This document shows, in pieces, positions 16,208 through 24,108 of a stretch of 30,725 nt of DNA. The notes beneath the pieces were generated by a model. That model was not told the origin of the DNA. It saw only the letters and a list, made by a program, of their open reading frames with translations, and made no database searches. Each line of letters opens with the position of its first letter. The first letter of the stretch is position 1. The translations under genes and the position numbers were made by a program. The stretch comes from an uncultured Oscillospiraceae bacterium. GTDB taxonomy: Bacteria > Bacillota > Clostridia > Oscillospirales > JAAYXM01. The stretch covers positions 1-30,725 of the forward strand of contig CAKSEF010000017.1 of NCBI GenBank assembly GCA_934446465.1. Reading direction: 5' to 3'.

Positions 16208-16438
16208 GTGAAAAAGATTATCAGTAAGCGTGAATATGATACGGAAAACGCAACATTTATAAAAAAACATTTTGAGGGAACATACGGCGACCCGAAGGGA
16301 TATGAGATATGCCTGTTCCAAAATCCGAAGGGACTCTATTTCTTTTATATGAACGGCGGAAGCGAGTCTCCTTATGCGAAGGAGGACATCAAATGCGTGT
16401 CAAAGGTCAAGGCGGAGGAATGGATAAAAAATAATTAA
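16208..16438 (+). CDS. Small uncharacterised protein
   Basis: A 76-residue charged protein of unknown function. Features are an N-terminal KKIISKREYDTENATFI segment, a central aromatic strand GLYFFYMNGG, and a lysine/glutamate-rich end. There is no signal peptide, membrane segment or cysteine motif. Similar short proteins with a YDTxTA-like opening are common in Firmicutes, to my recollection, without assigned function. The very strong ribosome binding site AAAGGAGGA (16192-16200), 7 bases before a GTG, supports real translation. It stands alone between coaD and the glycine riboswitch. Confidence 0.75.
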   Translation: MKKIISKREYDTENATFIKKHFEGTYGDPKGYEICLFQNPKGLYFFYMNGGSESPYAKEDIKCVSKVKAEEWIKNN

Positions 16439-16468
16439 CGCAGAAAGACAAGAAAATATAAAAAAGTA

Positions 16469-16497
16469 TTGCAATATGATTTCCGTTGTGATATCAT
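16469..16497 (+). promoter_or_regulatory. Promoter of the glycine riboswitch / symporter unit
   Basis: TTGCAA (16469-16474), 17 bases, TATCAT (16492-16497), preceded by TGA (extended -10). Transcription from about 16504 gives a leader of about 205 bases carrying the aptamer. Confidence 0.6.
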
Positions 16498-16560
16498 ATA
16501 CGTAATTTAATATTGACCGATGAACCTTTCAGAATCGTAAGAGACTGTAAGCGGAGGTAG

Positions 16561-16638
16561 CTCTGGAGAATCTCACATTGTGAGTGCCGAAGGTGTAAGG
16601 CGCGTTCTGCGCTGAATCTCTCAGGCCCAAGTACAGAG
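16561..16638 (+). ncRNA. Glycine riboswitch, single aptamer
   Basis: P1 pairs CTCTG (16561-16565) with CAGAG (16634-16638). Core motifs in order are GGAGAATCTCAC, GTGAGTGCCGAAGG, a GGCGC/GCGCT hairpin, and AATCTCTCAGGC with ACAGAG, matching the glycine aptamer consensus. Only one full aptamer is present. The transcribed 57 bases upstream lack a second complete copy, though they could hold a vestigial one. A T-run at 16672-16677 could belong to the expression platform, but I could not find a convincing terminator stem, so ON or OFF behaviour is unresolved. Confidence 0.88.
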
Positions 16639-16709
16639 AAAGCGTTTAAGCATTTATGGTGTCTGCATGTGTTTTTTCAGAGTATTTATTTACTTAGGGG
16701 GAAAAACAA

Positions 16710-18122
16710 ATGCAGGCATTTCTTGACTGTTTGCTTAAAGTAATTCAGACGGCAAACACCTATCTTACGGACTATCTTTTGATAGCTCTCCTTGTTGGAA
16801 CGGGACTTTGGTTTTCGATTAAAACACGATTCGTTCAGGTTCGTTGCTTCGGCGAGGGAATGAGAAGGGTATTCGGAAATATCAAGCTTAACGGCGGTAA
16901 GAATGAGAGCGGTCTCAGCTCGTTCCAGGCACTTGCTACGGCAGTTGCGGCTCAGGTCGGAACAGGTAATATAGTCGGAGCCTGTGGGGCAATCCTCGTC
17001 GGCGGCCCGGGTGCTATCTTCTGGATGTGGGTAATAGCGTTCTTCGGAATGGCGACTATCTACGCCGAAGCCGTGCTCGCACAGGAGACGCGCGTTGTCG
17101 ATGCCGACGGCACAGTTCACGGCGGTCCGGTCTACTATATCAGAAAAGCGTTCAAGGGCAAGTTCGGCAAATTCCTTTCGGTATTCTTCGCCGTTGCGAT
17201 AATACTTGCGCTCGGGTTCTTCGGAACAATGGTTCAGTCCAATTCGATCGCGGAGAACTTTAATTCCGCATTCCATATTCAGCAGTGGATTGTGGGTATT
17301 GTCCTTGTCGTAATCACAGGCATTATCCTTATCGGTGGAGTTCAGAGAATCGCTTCGGTTACCGAGAAGCTTGTCCCTGTTATGGCGGTGCTCTATATAC
17401 TCGGCGGTCTTGTTATAATAGCATCACGTATAGTCTATATCCCCGAGACGTTCGGACTCATCTTTAAGTGTGCGTTCGCACCGAGCGCAATGATAGGCGG
17501 CTCTGTCGGTTATGCGATAAAGACGGCGATAAGTCAGGGAGCAAAACGCGGATTGTTCTCCAACGAGGCGGGAATGGGGTCTACTCCGCACGCACACGCG
17601 ATGGCAAATGTCAAGAGACCGCACGACCAAGGCGTCGTTGCGATGGTAGGCGTGTTCATTGATACTTTTGTAGTTCTCACGATGACGGCACTGATAGTAA
17701 TCTCCACGCTCTACACGGGCGACGGAGTTTTGGCGGGCGGTGTTGCGAACGGGATTCCCGCGGGAATCGAAAAGACAAATATGGCACAGCTTGCGTTTTC
17801 TTCGCTGTTCGGCGACAGTCTCGGCGGAATCTTTGTTGCGATATGCCTGTTCTTCTTTGCATTCTCAACAGTTCTCGGATGGAACTTTTTCGGCAAGATT
17901 AACGTAGAGTATCTCTTCGGTAAAAAATCGGTAAACATATACACGGTTATCGCACTTGTATTCGTGTTCATGGGTACGTACCTTAAGAACGACCTTGTTT
18001 GGGAGCTTACGGACTTCTTTAACTATCTTATGGTTCTTCCGAATGTAATTGCCTTGTGGGCGCTTTCAAAGTACGTCGTCAATTCGTCAAGGAAAGAAAA
18101 AGAGATAGAGAGCAGAAAGTAA
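16710..18122 (+). CDS. AGCS-family sodium:amino acid symporter (probable glycine/alanine)
   Basis: A 470-residue polytopic membrane transporter of the alanine/glycine:cation symporter family. Visible are many hydrophobic segments, the conserved stretch SSFQALATAVAAQVGTGNIVG (about 71-91), the GGPGAIFWMW segment, the GGPVYYI segment and the SNEAGMGSTPHAHA motif. Ribosome binding site AGGGGG sits before the ATG. Control by the upstream glycine riboswitch suggests glycine is a physiological substrate. It ends at a strong palindromic terminator shared with the convergent SSB-like gene. Confidence 0.95.
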   Translation: MQAFLDCLLKVIQTANTYLTDYLLIALLVGTGLWFSIKTRFVQVRCFGEGMRRVFGNIKLNGGKNESGLSSFQALATAVAAQVGTGNIVGACGAILVGGPGAIFWMWVIAFFGMATIYAEAVLAQETRVVDADGTVHGGPVYYIRKAFKGKFGKFLSVFFAVAIILALGFFGTMVQSNSIAENFNSAFHIQQWIVGIVLVVITGIILIGGVQRIASVTEKLVPVMAVLYILGGLVIIASRIVYIPETFGLIFKCAFAPSAMIGGSVGYAIKTAISQGAKRGLFSNEAGMGSTPHAHAMANVKRPHDQGVVAMVGVFIDTFVVLTMTALIVISTLYTGDGVLAGGVANGIPAGIEKTNMAQLAFSSLFGDSLGGIFVAICLFFFAFSTVLGWNFFGKINVEYLFGKKSVNIYTVIALVFVFMGTYLKNDLVWELTDFFNYLMVLPNVIALWALSKYVVNSSRKEKEIESRK

Positions 18123-18132
18123 TATAATTAAA

Positions 18133-18166
18133 AAAGAACCTCAGGTTAATTAACCTGAGGTTCTTT
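18133..18166. terminator. Bidirectional terminator, 34-bp perfect palindrome
   Basis: Every base from 18133 to 18166 pairs with its mirror partner, with A-rich and T-rich ends, so it can terminate transcription from either side. The stop codon of the minus-strand gene (18150-18152) sits at its centre. Confidence 0.9.
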
Positions 18167-18779
18167 CATGTTCCGATATCTCACGTATTGAGGATACGGA
18201 AACCTCAAATGCTGTCTTTGTGACTTCTTCTCCGTTTTCATCTTTCGTATACTCACGGCTTTGGAGTCTTCCGTTTACGCATATCATATCTCCCGTGTCA
18301 AAAATGCTTGCTGTTTTTGCATTTTGTCCCCATGCGATAAGCGGGATATAGTCCGAGCGCCCATACCTTCTGTTCGAGGCGAGCATGATGTCGCATATTT
18401 CACGCCCAAGCGGCGTTTTTCTGTATGTAGGCGTTTTGCATATAGTACCGGAAAGCGTGAGATAATTCTCAAACAATCCTTCTTCGCAAGGTGCAATCTC
18501 TTTCACGAATGCGGAAATGATGAGTCTGTTTTTTTCACTCTCACGCCTGTTAAATGAGCGCAGTTCACATTGTGCCGTTATAAAACTCCCGTCGTAAATT
18601 CTTGCACAGTCCATGAGATTTTCGCGTATCAGCATATTGATTGTGTCGTATGTGCCTGACAGACGCCGCGTTTTCAGCTTGAAAGTATAAAAGCGCGTTT
18701 CATGGGATTCATGGGAGAACTCCGTCCCGCCTGAGACGAGTCCGCTGAGTATGAGAGAGTTTGTGAAGTTGTTTTCCAA
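18150..18779 (-). CDS. Tandem OB-fold SSB-like single-stranded-DNA-binding protein
   Basis: A 209-residue protein. The C-terminal half (about 105-198) is clearly SSB/PriB-like: NYLTLSGTICKTPTYRKT, DIMLASNR, YIPLIAWGQNA, GDMICVNGRLQSREY. The N-terminal half (NSLILSGLVSG, FYTFKLKTRR, DGSFITAQCELRSFN) has the same strand pattern, indicating two OB folds in one chain. The acidic C-terminal tip of ordinary SSB (DDxIPF) is missing, so it is unlikely to be the main replication SSB. A TTG start at 18779 is chosen because GGGGTG lies 6 bases upstream; the ATG at 18950 would add 57 atypical residues and run into the neighbouring gene. Role unknown; primosome or repair functions are possible. Confidence 0.78.
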   Translation of the reverse strand: MENNFTNSLILSGLVSGGTEFSHESHETRFYTFKLKTRRLSGTYDTINMLIRENLMDCARIYDGSFITAQCELRSFNRRESEKNRLIISAFVKEIAPCEEGLFENYLTLSGTICKTPTYRKTPLGREICDIMLASNRRYGRSDYIPLIAWGQNAKTASIFDTGDMICVNGRLQSREYTKDENGEEVTKTAFEVSVSSIREISEHERTSG

Positions 18780-18852
18780 TTTATACACCCCATATCTTAA
18801 GTCTTTGTAAGAGTATATTTTGATATGAGAAAATATATGACAAGCCCCTGCG

Positions 18853-19308
18853 TTATTGAAGCAGTGTGCATTCCGAAATTTTATCGGGAGGCATACCGCA
18901 CACAAGCAGGAGCCCGACGGTGCCGAGAACCGAGTCGGCATTTTCTGCATCCGAGATGCTTATGCAGAAATCCTGCTCGGGTATAACTTCGCCCGAGAGA
19001 GCAGAAAGCTCACGCTGGAGAGAAACGACGAGCCTGTTCCCGATAAGGCTTGAAACCGTTATTGTGTCCTTGCTGCACAAACCGTATGAAATGACGTTTC
19101 CTGCCGAAAAGCCGAATAATGAATCCACGTTTATACAATCGGGGACAATCAGCGTTTTGGCAGAGGTGTACTTTGTACGAAGAGGAGGTTCCGTACCGAT
19201 GAGAAGCACATCACACGTTCCGTCGTAAACAAACTTGAAATCATCGGAGAGCGGGAGCTCCGTACCACTGAAAATGCTTTTCTGTGAAGCAATACCTATG
19301 CGAGTCAT
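18853..19308 (-). CDS. Uncharacterised protein with weak Mur-ligase-like segments
   Basis: A 151-residue protein I cannot assign. It has no signal peptide or membrane segment. NVISYGLCSKDTITVSS and ENADSVLGTVGLLLVCG recall, respectively, the segment after the Mur ligase central domain and the N-A-A-A-L-A-L-G helix of Mur ligases, but no ATP-binding GTxGKT loop is present. The ATG at 19308 is preferred to the GTG at 19317 because AGGGGTG forms the ribosome binding site and overlaps that GTG. It is divergent from pepF and 73 bases upstream of the SSB-like gene in the same direction, so the two may share a transcript. Confidence 0.65.
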   Translation of the reverse strand: MTRIGIASQKSIFSGTELPLSDDFKFVYDGTCDVLLIGTEPPLRTKYTSAKTLIVPDCINVDSLFGFSAGNVISYGLCSKDTITVSSLIGNRLVVSLQRELSALSGEVIPEQDFCISISDAENADSVLGTVGLLLVCGMPPDKISECTLLQ

Positions 19309-19320
19309 CGAATACACCCC

Positions 19321-19350
19321 TTGAATATTTTGTATTATCTGTGTTATTAT
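19321..19350 (+). promoter_or_regulatory. Probable promoter of pepF
   Basis: TTGAAT (19321-19326), 18 bases, TATTAT (19345-19350), in the divergent spacer before the oligopeptidase gene. A moderate match only. Confidence 0.45.
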
Positions 19351-19412
19351 ATCTATATTCTTTGAAGAGAAAGTTTTTTTATCCGCAAAAATGAATGACG
19401 GAGGACAAAAAA

Positions 19413-21212
19413 TTGAGTACAGTAGTGCTTAGAAGCGAGATAGATGAAATGTACAAGTGGAAGCTTGAGGATATTTTTGCGTCGGATTCCGAGTGGGAAG
19501 CCTGTTTTAAATCAACACTTGAGAGAGCAAAAAGCTTTTCGGAATTTCGGGGAAATATAACGTCGTGCGCCGATAATCTTTTGCGCTCACTTGAATATCT
19601 TGATGAGCTCGGAAATGATGTTTTGTCCATATCCGCATATGCCTGCATGAGGCGTGATGAAGACAACAATGTCTCAAAATACAGGGCTATGGCTGACAGA
19701 GTTAATGATGCGGAGAGTGAGTGTGCGTCAAATACATCGTTTTTTGAGCCTGAAGTGATTTCCGCAGGCAGAGAAAAAATATTCGGCTATATAGATGAAG
19801 ATGTGCGACTTTCAAAATACAGACACTATTTTGAGGACGTTTTCCGCCGGGCAGAGCACACACTTGATGAAAAATGCGAAGAGCTTCTTGCAATGTCGGG
19901 GCCGATGTCTGAGTCTTCGGGAGATGCTTTTTCATCACTTAATAATGCTGATTTAAAATTTGACGATATAAAGGACGAAAACGGGAAAATCACAGAGCTT
20001 ACCCACGGCAGATACGGAACCTTCATGGAAAGCAAGGACAGAAACGTGCGTAAGAGCGCATATGAATCAATGTATGCGCAGTATATAAAGTACAAAAACA
20101 CTTTTGCCTCAATGTATGCGGGAAATGTCAAAAGCGACAGATTTTTCGCACGTGCACGCGGGTACTCATCATCTTTGGAGATGCACCTCGCAGACGGAAA
20201 TATTTCCGCGGATATATACGACCGACTTATATCCGACGTAAGAAACGGGATACCTGTTTTGAACGAATATTTAAATTTAAAGAAAAAGATGCTCGGCATT
20301 TCGGAACTGAAAATGTACGACCTCTACGCTCCGACAGTACCTCATGACAGTGAGAAAATCACATACGAAAAGGCGTGCGAAATTGTCCTTGATGCCGTTG
20401 CCCCGCTTGGAAAACAGTATACGGACGATATGAAAAAAGCATTTTCCGAACGCTGGGTGGATGTCTGCGAAAATAAAGGTAAGACGCCGGGCGCATATTC
20501 GTGGGGAGATAACAGAACGCACCCGTTTGTGCTCTTGAATTATCAGGGTGAAATAGAAGATGTTTTTACGCTTGCCCACGAGATGGGACACGCAATGCAC
20601 TCCTATTACACAAACAGCACACAGCCCGACATATACAGAAACTACAAGATTTTTGTAGCGGAGGTGGCGAGTACGGTGAATGAGAACCTGCTCATGGACT
20701 ACCTGCTGAGAAACGCGGAGGGCGACCGTCTCGCATATCTTTTGGGACGCGAGCTTGAATCTATACGAACCACTTTTTACCGCCAGACTATGTTTGCCGA
20801 ATTTGAAAAGGCCGCGCATGGGGCGTATGCTGAGGGAGAAGCTCTTACCGCAGATTATCTCTGCTCACTCTACGGCGGCATAAATTCACAGTATTACAGT
20901 GCTTCCGTCGATTGTGATGAGAATATCTCATTTGAATGGGCGAGGATTCCGCATTTTTATACAAGCTTCTACGTGTATCAGTACGCAACGGGATTTTCAG
21001 CCGCATCGAGACTGAAGGAGCTTGTGTCGGAAAACAGCGAAAATGCCAAAAAATACATTGAGTTTCTCAAGTGCGGGGACAGTAAATATCCCATTGACGC
21101 TCTGAAATGCGCGGGAGCAGACCTTACAAAGAGCGAAACGGCGGAAAGTGTCGTCCGCAGAATGAAAAAATCGCTTGACAGACTTTCGGAGATATCGAAC
21201 GGCGCATATTGA
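19413..21212 (+). CDS. pepF: Oligoendopeptidase F
   Basis: A 599-residue cytoplasmic zinc metallopeptidase of family M3 that degrades short peptides. The zinc site is LAHEMGHAMHS with the third ligand glutamate about 25 residues on in FVAEVASTVNE. The HPFVLLNYQG segment before it and the YQYATGFSAA segment near the end are typical. The TTG at 19413 is chosen over the in-frame ATG at 19395 because GGAGGA (19400-19405) is a well-spaced ribosome binding site for the TTG and would otherwise be coding. It is divergent from the unassigned minus-strand gene. Confidence 0.95.
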   Translation: MSTVVLRSEIDEMYKWKLEDIFASDSEWEACFKSTLERAKSFSEFRGNITSCADNLLRSLEYLDELGNDVLSISAYACMRRDEDNNVSKYRAMADRVNDAESECASNTSFFEPEVISAGREKIFGYIDEDVRLSKYRHYFEDVFRRAEHTLDEKCEELLAMSGPMSESSGDAFSSLNNADLKFDDIKDENGKITELTHGRYGTFMESKDRNVRKSAYESMYAQYIKYKNTFASMYAGNVKSDRFFARARGYSSSLEMHLADGNISADIYDRLISDVRNGIPVLNEYLNLKKKMLGISELKMYDLYAPTVPHDSEKITYEKACEIVLDAVAPLGKQYTDDMKKAFSERWVDVCENKGKTPGAYSWGDNRTHPFVLLNYQGEIEDVFTLAHEMGHAMHSYYTNSTQPDIYRNYKIFVAEVASTVNENLLMDYLLRNAEGDRLAYLLGRELESIRTTFYRQTMFAEFEKAAHGAYAEGEALTADYLCSLYGGINSQYYSASVDCDENISFEWARIPHFYTSFYVYQYATGFSAASRLKELVSENSENAKKYIEFLKCGDSKYPIDALKCAGADLTKSETAESVVRRMKKSLDRLSEISNGAY

Positions 21213-21273
21213 CAATTCACAAAAACACCGCCCTGTGAGTAAGATATACTAAAAAGAGAAGGGCGGCGGTAAT

Positions 21274-21420
21274 ATGTGCCGTAAGAGCGGAAGTGTTTGC
21301 ATACTGACGGCAGTTGCCGTCGCAGTCGGGATAATGCTCGGAGCATTGTTTCCTACGACGTTTCTCGTAATATTTCTGTGTGTGATGCTGATAGCACTCG
21401 GGATACTCGCACTGCTGTGA
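21274..21420 (+). CDS. Small hydrophobic membrane peptide upstream of spoVM
   Basis: A 48-residue open frame starting ATG (MCRKSGSVC) and consisting almost wholly of two hydrophobic runs with a short PTT turn between them, consistent with one hairpin or two membrane segments. The ribosome binding region (AAGGGCGG at 21259-21266) is mediocre. Genes for similar tiny membrane peptides next to sporulation genes are common in Clostridia. The close position before spoVM (37-base gap) suggests a shared sporulation-time transcript. Function unknown; the call rests on hydrophobic pattern and context. Confidence 0.55.
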   Translation: MCRKSGSVCILTAVAVAVGIMLGALFPTTFLVIFLCVMLIALGILALL

Positions 21421-21457
21421 ACATATTCGGATTTTTATGCTTTAGGAGGTGTTCGGC

Positions 21458-21544
21458 GTGAAGGTGGTAGTGGTAAAGTCTCCGAAATCACTTGCGGGAA
21501 TACTCAGGCGTTTTTTCGGAATACCGGAGGAAAGAAAGGATTAG
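21458..21544 (+). CDS. spoVM: Stage V sporulation protein SpoVM
   Basis: A 28-residue peptide starting GTG with an excellent ribosome binding site AGGAGGT (21444-21450) 7 bases away. The sequence MKVVVVKSPKSLAGILRRFF matches the pattern of Bacillus SpoVM (MK-x4-K-x-PK-x-L-x-GI-x-R). In Bacillus this amphipathic helix recognises the curved outer forespore membrane and anchors SpoIVA to start spore coat assembly. Pro9 is conserved. The C-terminal IPEERKD tail is slightly longer than in Bacillus (26 residues). It ends just before a strong terminator. Confidence 0.88.
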   Translation: MKVVVVKSPKSLAGILRRFFGIPEERKD

Positions 21545-21566
21545 GCCTTATTTGCGAATACGGCCT

Positions 21567-21597
21567 TGCGGGGGCAGATTATAAATCTGCCCCCGCA
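21567..21597 (+). terminator. Strong hairpin terminator after spoVM
   Basis: A 14-bp GC-rich stem (21567-21580 with 21584-21597) with a 3-base loop, then GCTATTTTG. It separates the spoVM unit from the ftsK promoter. A smaller imperfect hairpin (AGGCC...GGCCT, 21543-21566) precedes it. Confidence 0.8.
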
Positions 21598-21629
21598 GCT
21601 ATTTTGTGCTGGAAATTTGACTTAGTATA

Positions 21630-21638
21630 TGATATAAT
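21630..21638 (+). promoter_or_regulatory. Extended -10 promoter of the ftsK-ygiQ-ruv-glmM run
   Basis: TGATATAAT (21630-21638) is an extended -10 with a consensus hexamer. The nearby TTGACT (21617-21622) is only 10 bases away, too close to act as its -35. Confidence 0.55.
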
Positions 21639-21688
21639 TATTTGCGTATAAGAGTGCGGTTATAAAATACTTTCGGGGTGTTAAATAT

Positions 21689-24100
21689 ATGGCGCAGACA
21701 AAAAGGAAAACGTCTTCAAAAAAAAGAACGGCATCTTCTCGCAGAAGATCCGCTTCTTCGAGAAAAATTACGCAGAAACGCAGGGCACAGCTTAATCAGC
21801 GATGGGCGCTGTTTATGTTTGTCCCTACGCTTTTGACATTACTCTCACTGTTCAGGGCAGAAGGAACGCTCCTACGGCCGCTCGGGGACATACTCAGCGG
21901 AGCTGTCGGGGTCGGTTTTCTTGTGCTCCCGTTTGCGTTTGTGTTTGCGGCAGTGCTTCTGATGATGTCAAGGGGGAGACCTGTAAAATGGCGCATTGTA
22001 TGCACGTTCCTCATACCGTTTTTTGTAGGTGCGGTGGCACAGGCATTTGTCGGAAGCGATGAATATGTTTGGGATGAAGTAGTTGCGGCAGGGCAGATAC
22101 TGAGAGGCGGCGGAGTGCTTGCCGGATATCCGACGATTTTACTTGTGAGATGGATAAGCCGGATAGGAACAATAATTTTCACGGTGCTCGCACTTATTTT
22201 TGTGATTCTCGTGGCGTTTGATATAACAATCTCGACTGCGTTTGAATCACTTAAAAAGTTCTTTTCGGGAATGCGGAAAGAGGTTGAGTATGAGGAATAT
22301 GAAGAGGAGGACGAAATCGAAAAGAAGCCTGAAATAAGGCTTCCGCGCAGACGTCGTCCGATAATAGACATTCCGCTTGACGATATAACCGATACAGAGC
22401 AAGAGAAAAAAGAGAAAAAGCCCGGACTTGAACTTGCTCCCGCAAATGTAATATCGCCGGCTGAGGCAGTCGGCGGTGCGGCTGACGAAGAAGATGAAAA
22501 GGATGAAAAGACGAACGAAGAAGAACTCATAAATGCGGAAAACTTCGCGGCAGAAATTTTCGAGAATATAGAAAAAGAACAGCCGAAGGAAAACGATTCG
22601 CGCTTTGTAGTCCCCGATAATGAAGAACGGACAGCAGGGGAATATGTATTCCCGCCAACCTCAATTCTTAATGCACCGAATGCACAGATTAAGTCGGGTG
22701 CGACTGAGGAACTTCGCCATATAGGCACCAAGCTCGCGGAAACTACAAAGAGCTTCGGCGTTGAAATCAGGGTTGTGAACATAGTTCGGGGCCCGTCGGT
22801 TACACGGTTTGAGGTTCAGCTCGATGCGGGTGTAAAGCTCGCAAAGATTACAGCATTGTCCGAGGATATAGCGCTTGCACTCGGTTCATCGGGAGTGTTT
22901 ATAGCACCTGTGCCGGGAAAATCGCTTATCGGAATAGAAATTCCGAATAAAACCGTACAAGCAGTCAATATGTCGGAGGTTGTCCTTTCCGACGAGTTTA
23001 AGAAAAATGACAGCAAGGTTGCATTCGCACTGGGTAAAGACATTTCGGGAAACTGCATACTGTGCGATATCGCAAAGCTTCCGCATATGCTGATTGCGGG
23101 AACAACGGGTTCCGGTAAGTCGGTTTGTATAAATTCCATAATAGTCAGCATACTCTACCGCGCAACGCCTGACGAAGTGCGCCTTATAATGATAGATCCG
23201 AAAATGGTAGAACTCGGCGTTTATAACGGCATACCGCATCTTCTCGTGCCGGTTGTAACAGACCCGAAAAAAGCTGCCGGTGCCCTACAATGGGCGGTAT
23301 GTGAAATGATGAACAGGTACAAGAAGTTTTCGGAGCTCGGCGTGAGGGATATGAAGTCATATAACAAAGCAGTTGCGGATTCTCCGGACGAGAAACCGCT
23401 TCCGCAGATAGTTATAGTTATAGACGAGCTTTCGGATCTCATGGTAGTTGCGAGAAAGGAAGTAGAAGATTCCATAATGCGTTTGAGCCAGATGGCGCGT
23501 GCGGCGGGTATGCACCTGATAATAGCTACGCAGAGACCGTCCGTTGACGTTATCACGGGCGTAATTAAATCGAATATCCCGTCAAGAATTGCATTTGCGG
23601 TGGCTTCAAAAATCGAGTCAAACATAATCCTCGGAAGCACGGGAGCCGAAAAGCTGATAGGTAAGGGCGATATGCTCTATGAACCAATGGGCGCATCAAA
23701 ACCGACAAGAGTTCAAGGGTGCTTCATTTCGTCTGATGAAGTGGAAGAAGTGGTTGCGTTTATTAAGAACAGCAATAAGGCGGAATACTCCGATGATATT
23801 ATGAAGGAAATCGAAAAGCAGGCAGAGAAGAATGAGGGCGGAGATCAAGGCATTTTCGCCGCCGATGAGGATTCCGACGATATGCTTGAGTCGGCAATAG
23901 ACATAGCGGTGGACGCAGGACAGATATCTACATCGCTGTTGCAGAGGCGCCTGAAACTCGGCTATTCACGCGCGGCAAGAATAATCGACCAAATGGAGGA
24001 ACGCGGGATTATAAGCGAGTTTGACGGCTCAAAGCCGAGAAAGGCGCTGATAAGCCGAGAGGAATGGCAGGAAATGAAGATGAGAAGAGAGGACAGATAA
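21689..24100 (+). CDS. ftsK: DNA translocase FtsK/SpoIIIE
   Basis: An 803-residue membrane-anchored DNA pump for chromosome segregation at division or sporulation septa. Layout: basic serine/lysine/arginine-rich N-terminus (1-35), four membrane segments (about 38-56, 68-93, 103-120, 157-180), acidic low-complexity linker (about 198-310), alpha domain (about 325-430), motor with Walker A GTTGSGKS (471-478) and Walker B IVIVIDELSD (574-583), and a gamma winged helix (about 735-795; GYSRAARIIDQMEERGI) that reads polar DNA sequences. Ribosome binding site GGGGTG is 8 bases before the ATG. One such gene often serves both vegetative and sporulation roles in Clostridia, so FtsK versus SpoIIIE cannot be decided. 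Confidence 0.95.
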   Translation: MAQTKRKTSSKKRTASSRRRSASSRKITQKRRAQLNQRWALFMFVPTLLTLLSLFRAEGTLLRPLGDILSGAVGVGFLVLPFAFVFAAVLLMMSRGRPVKWRIVCTFLIPFFVGAVAQAFVGSDEYVWDEVVAAGQILRGGGVLAGYPTILLVRWISRIGTIIFTVLALIFVILVAFDITISTAFESLKKFFSGMRKEVEYEEYEEEDEIEKKPEIRLPRRRRPIIDIPLDDITDTEQEKKEKKPGLELAPANVISPAEAVGGAADEEDEKDEKTNEEELINAENFAAEIFENIEKEQPKENDSRFVVPDNEERTAGEYVFPPTSILNAPNAQIKSGATEELRHIGTKLAETTKSFGVEIRVVNIVRGPSVTRFEVQLDAGVKLAKITALSEDIALALGSSGVFIAPVPGKSLIGIEIPNKTVQAVNMSEVVLSDEFKKNDSKVAFALGKDISGNCILCDIAKLPHMLIAGTTGSGKSVCINSIIVSILYRATPDEVRLIMIDPKMVELGVYNGIPHLLVPVVTDPKKAAGALQWAVCEMMNRYKKFSELGVRDMKSYNKAVADSPDEKPLPQIVIVIDELSDLMVVARKEVEDSIMRLSQMARAAGMHLIIATQRPSVDVITGVIKSNIPSRIAFAVASKIESNIILGSTGAEKLIGKGDMLYEPMGASKPTRVQGCFISSDEVEEVVAFIKNSNKAEYSDDIMKEIEKQAEKNEGGDQGIFAADEDSDDMLESAIDIAVDAGQISTSLLQRRLKLGYSRAARIIDQMEERGIISEFDGSKPRKALISREEWQEMKMRREDR

Positions 24101-24108
24101 TAGGCGCA

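Noticed and set aside
18780..18950. Longer N-terminus for the SSB-like protein
   Set aside because: The extra 57 residues are cysteine-rich, unlike the family, and overlap the upstream gene; a good ribosome binding site precedes the TTG at 18779.
21796..22782. 328-residue minus-strand open frame inside ftsK
   Set aside because: It is a serine-rich antisense shadow of the ftsK coding frame, with no ribosome binding site or recognisable domain; ftsK has intact motifs throughout.
24064..24108. Earlier start for the YgiQ-type protein within ftsK
   Set aside because: The ATG at 24064 has a GAGGA directly abutting it, with no spacing, and the extra 15 residues do not match the family N-terminus.
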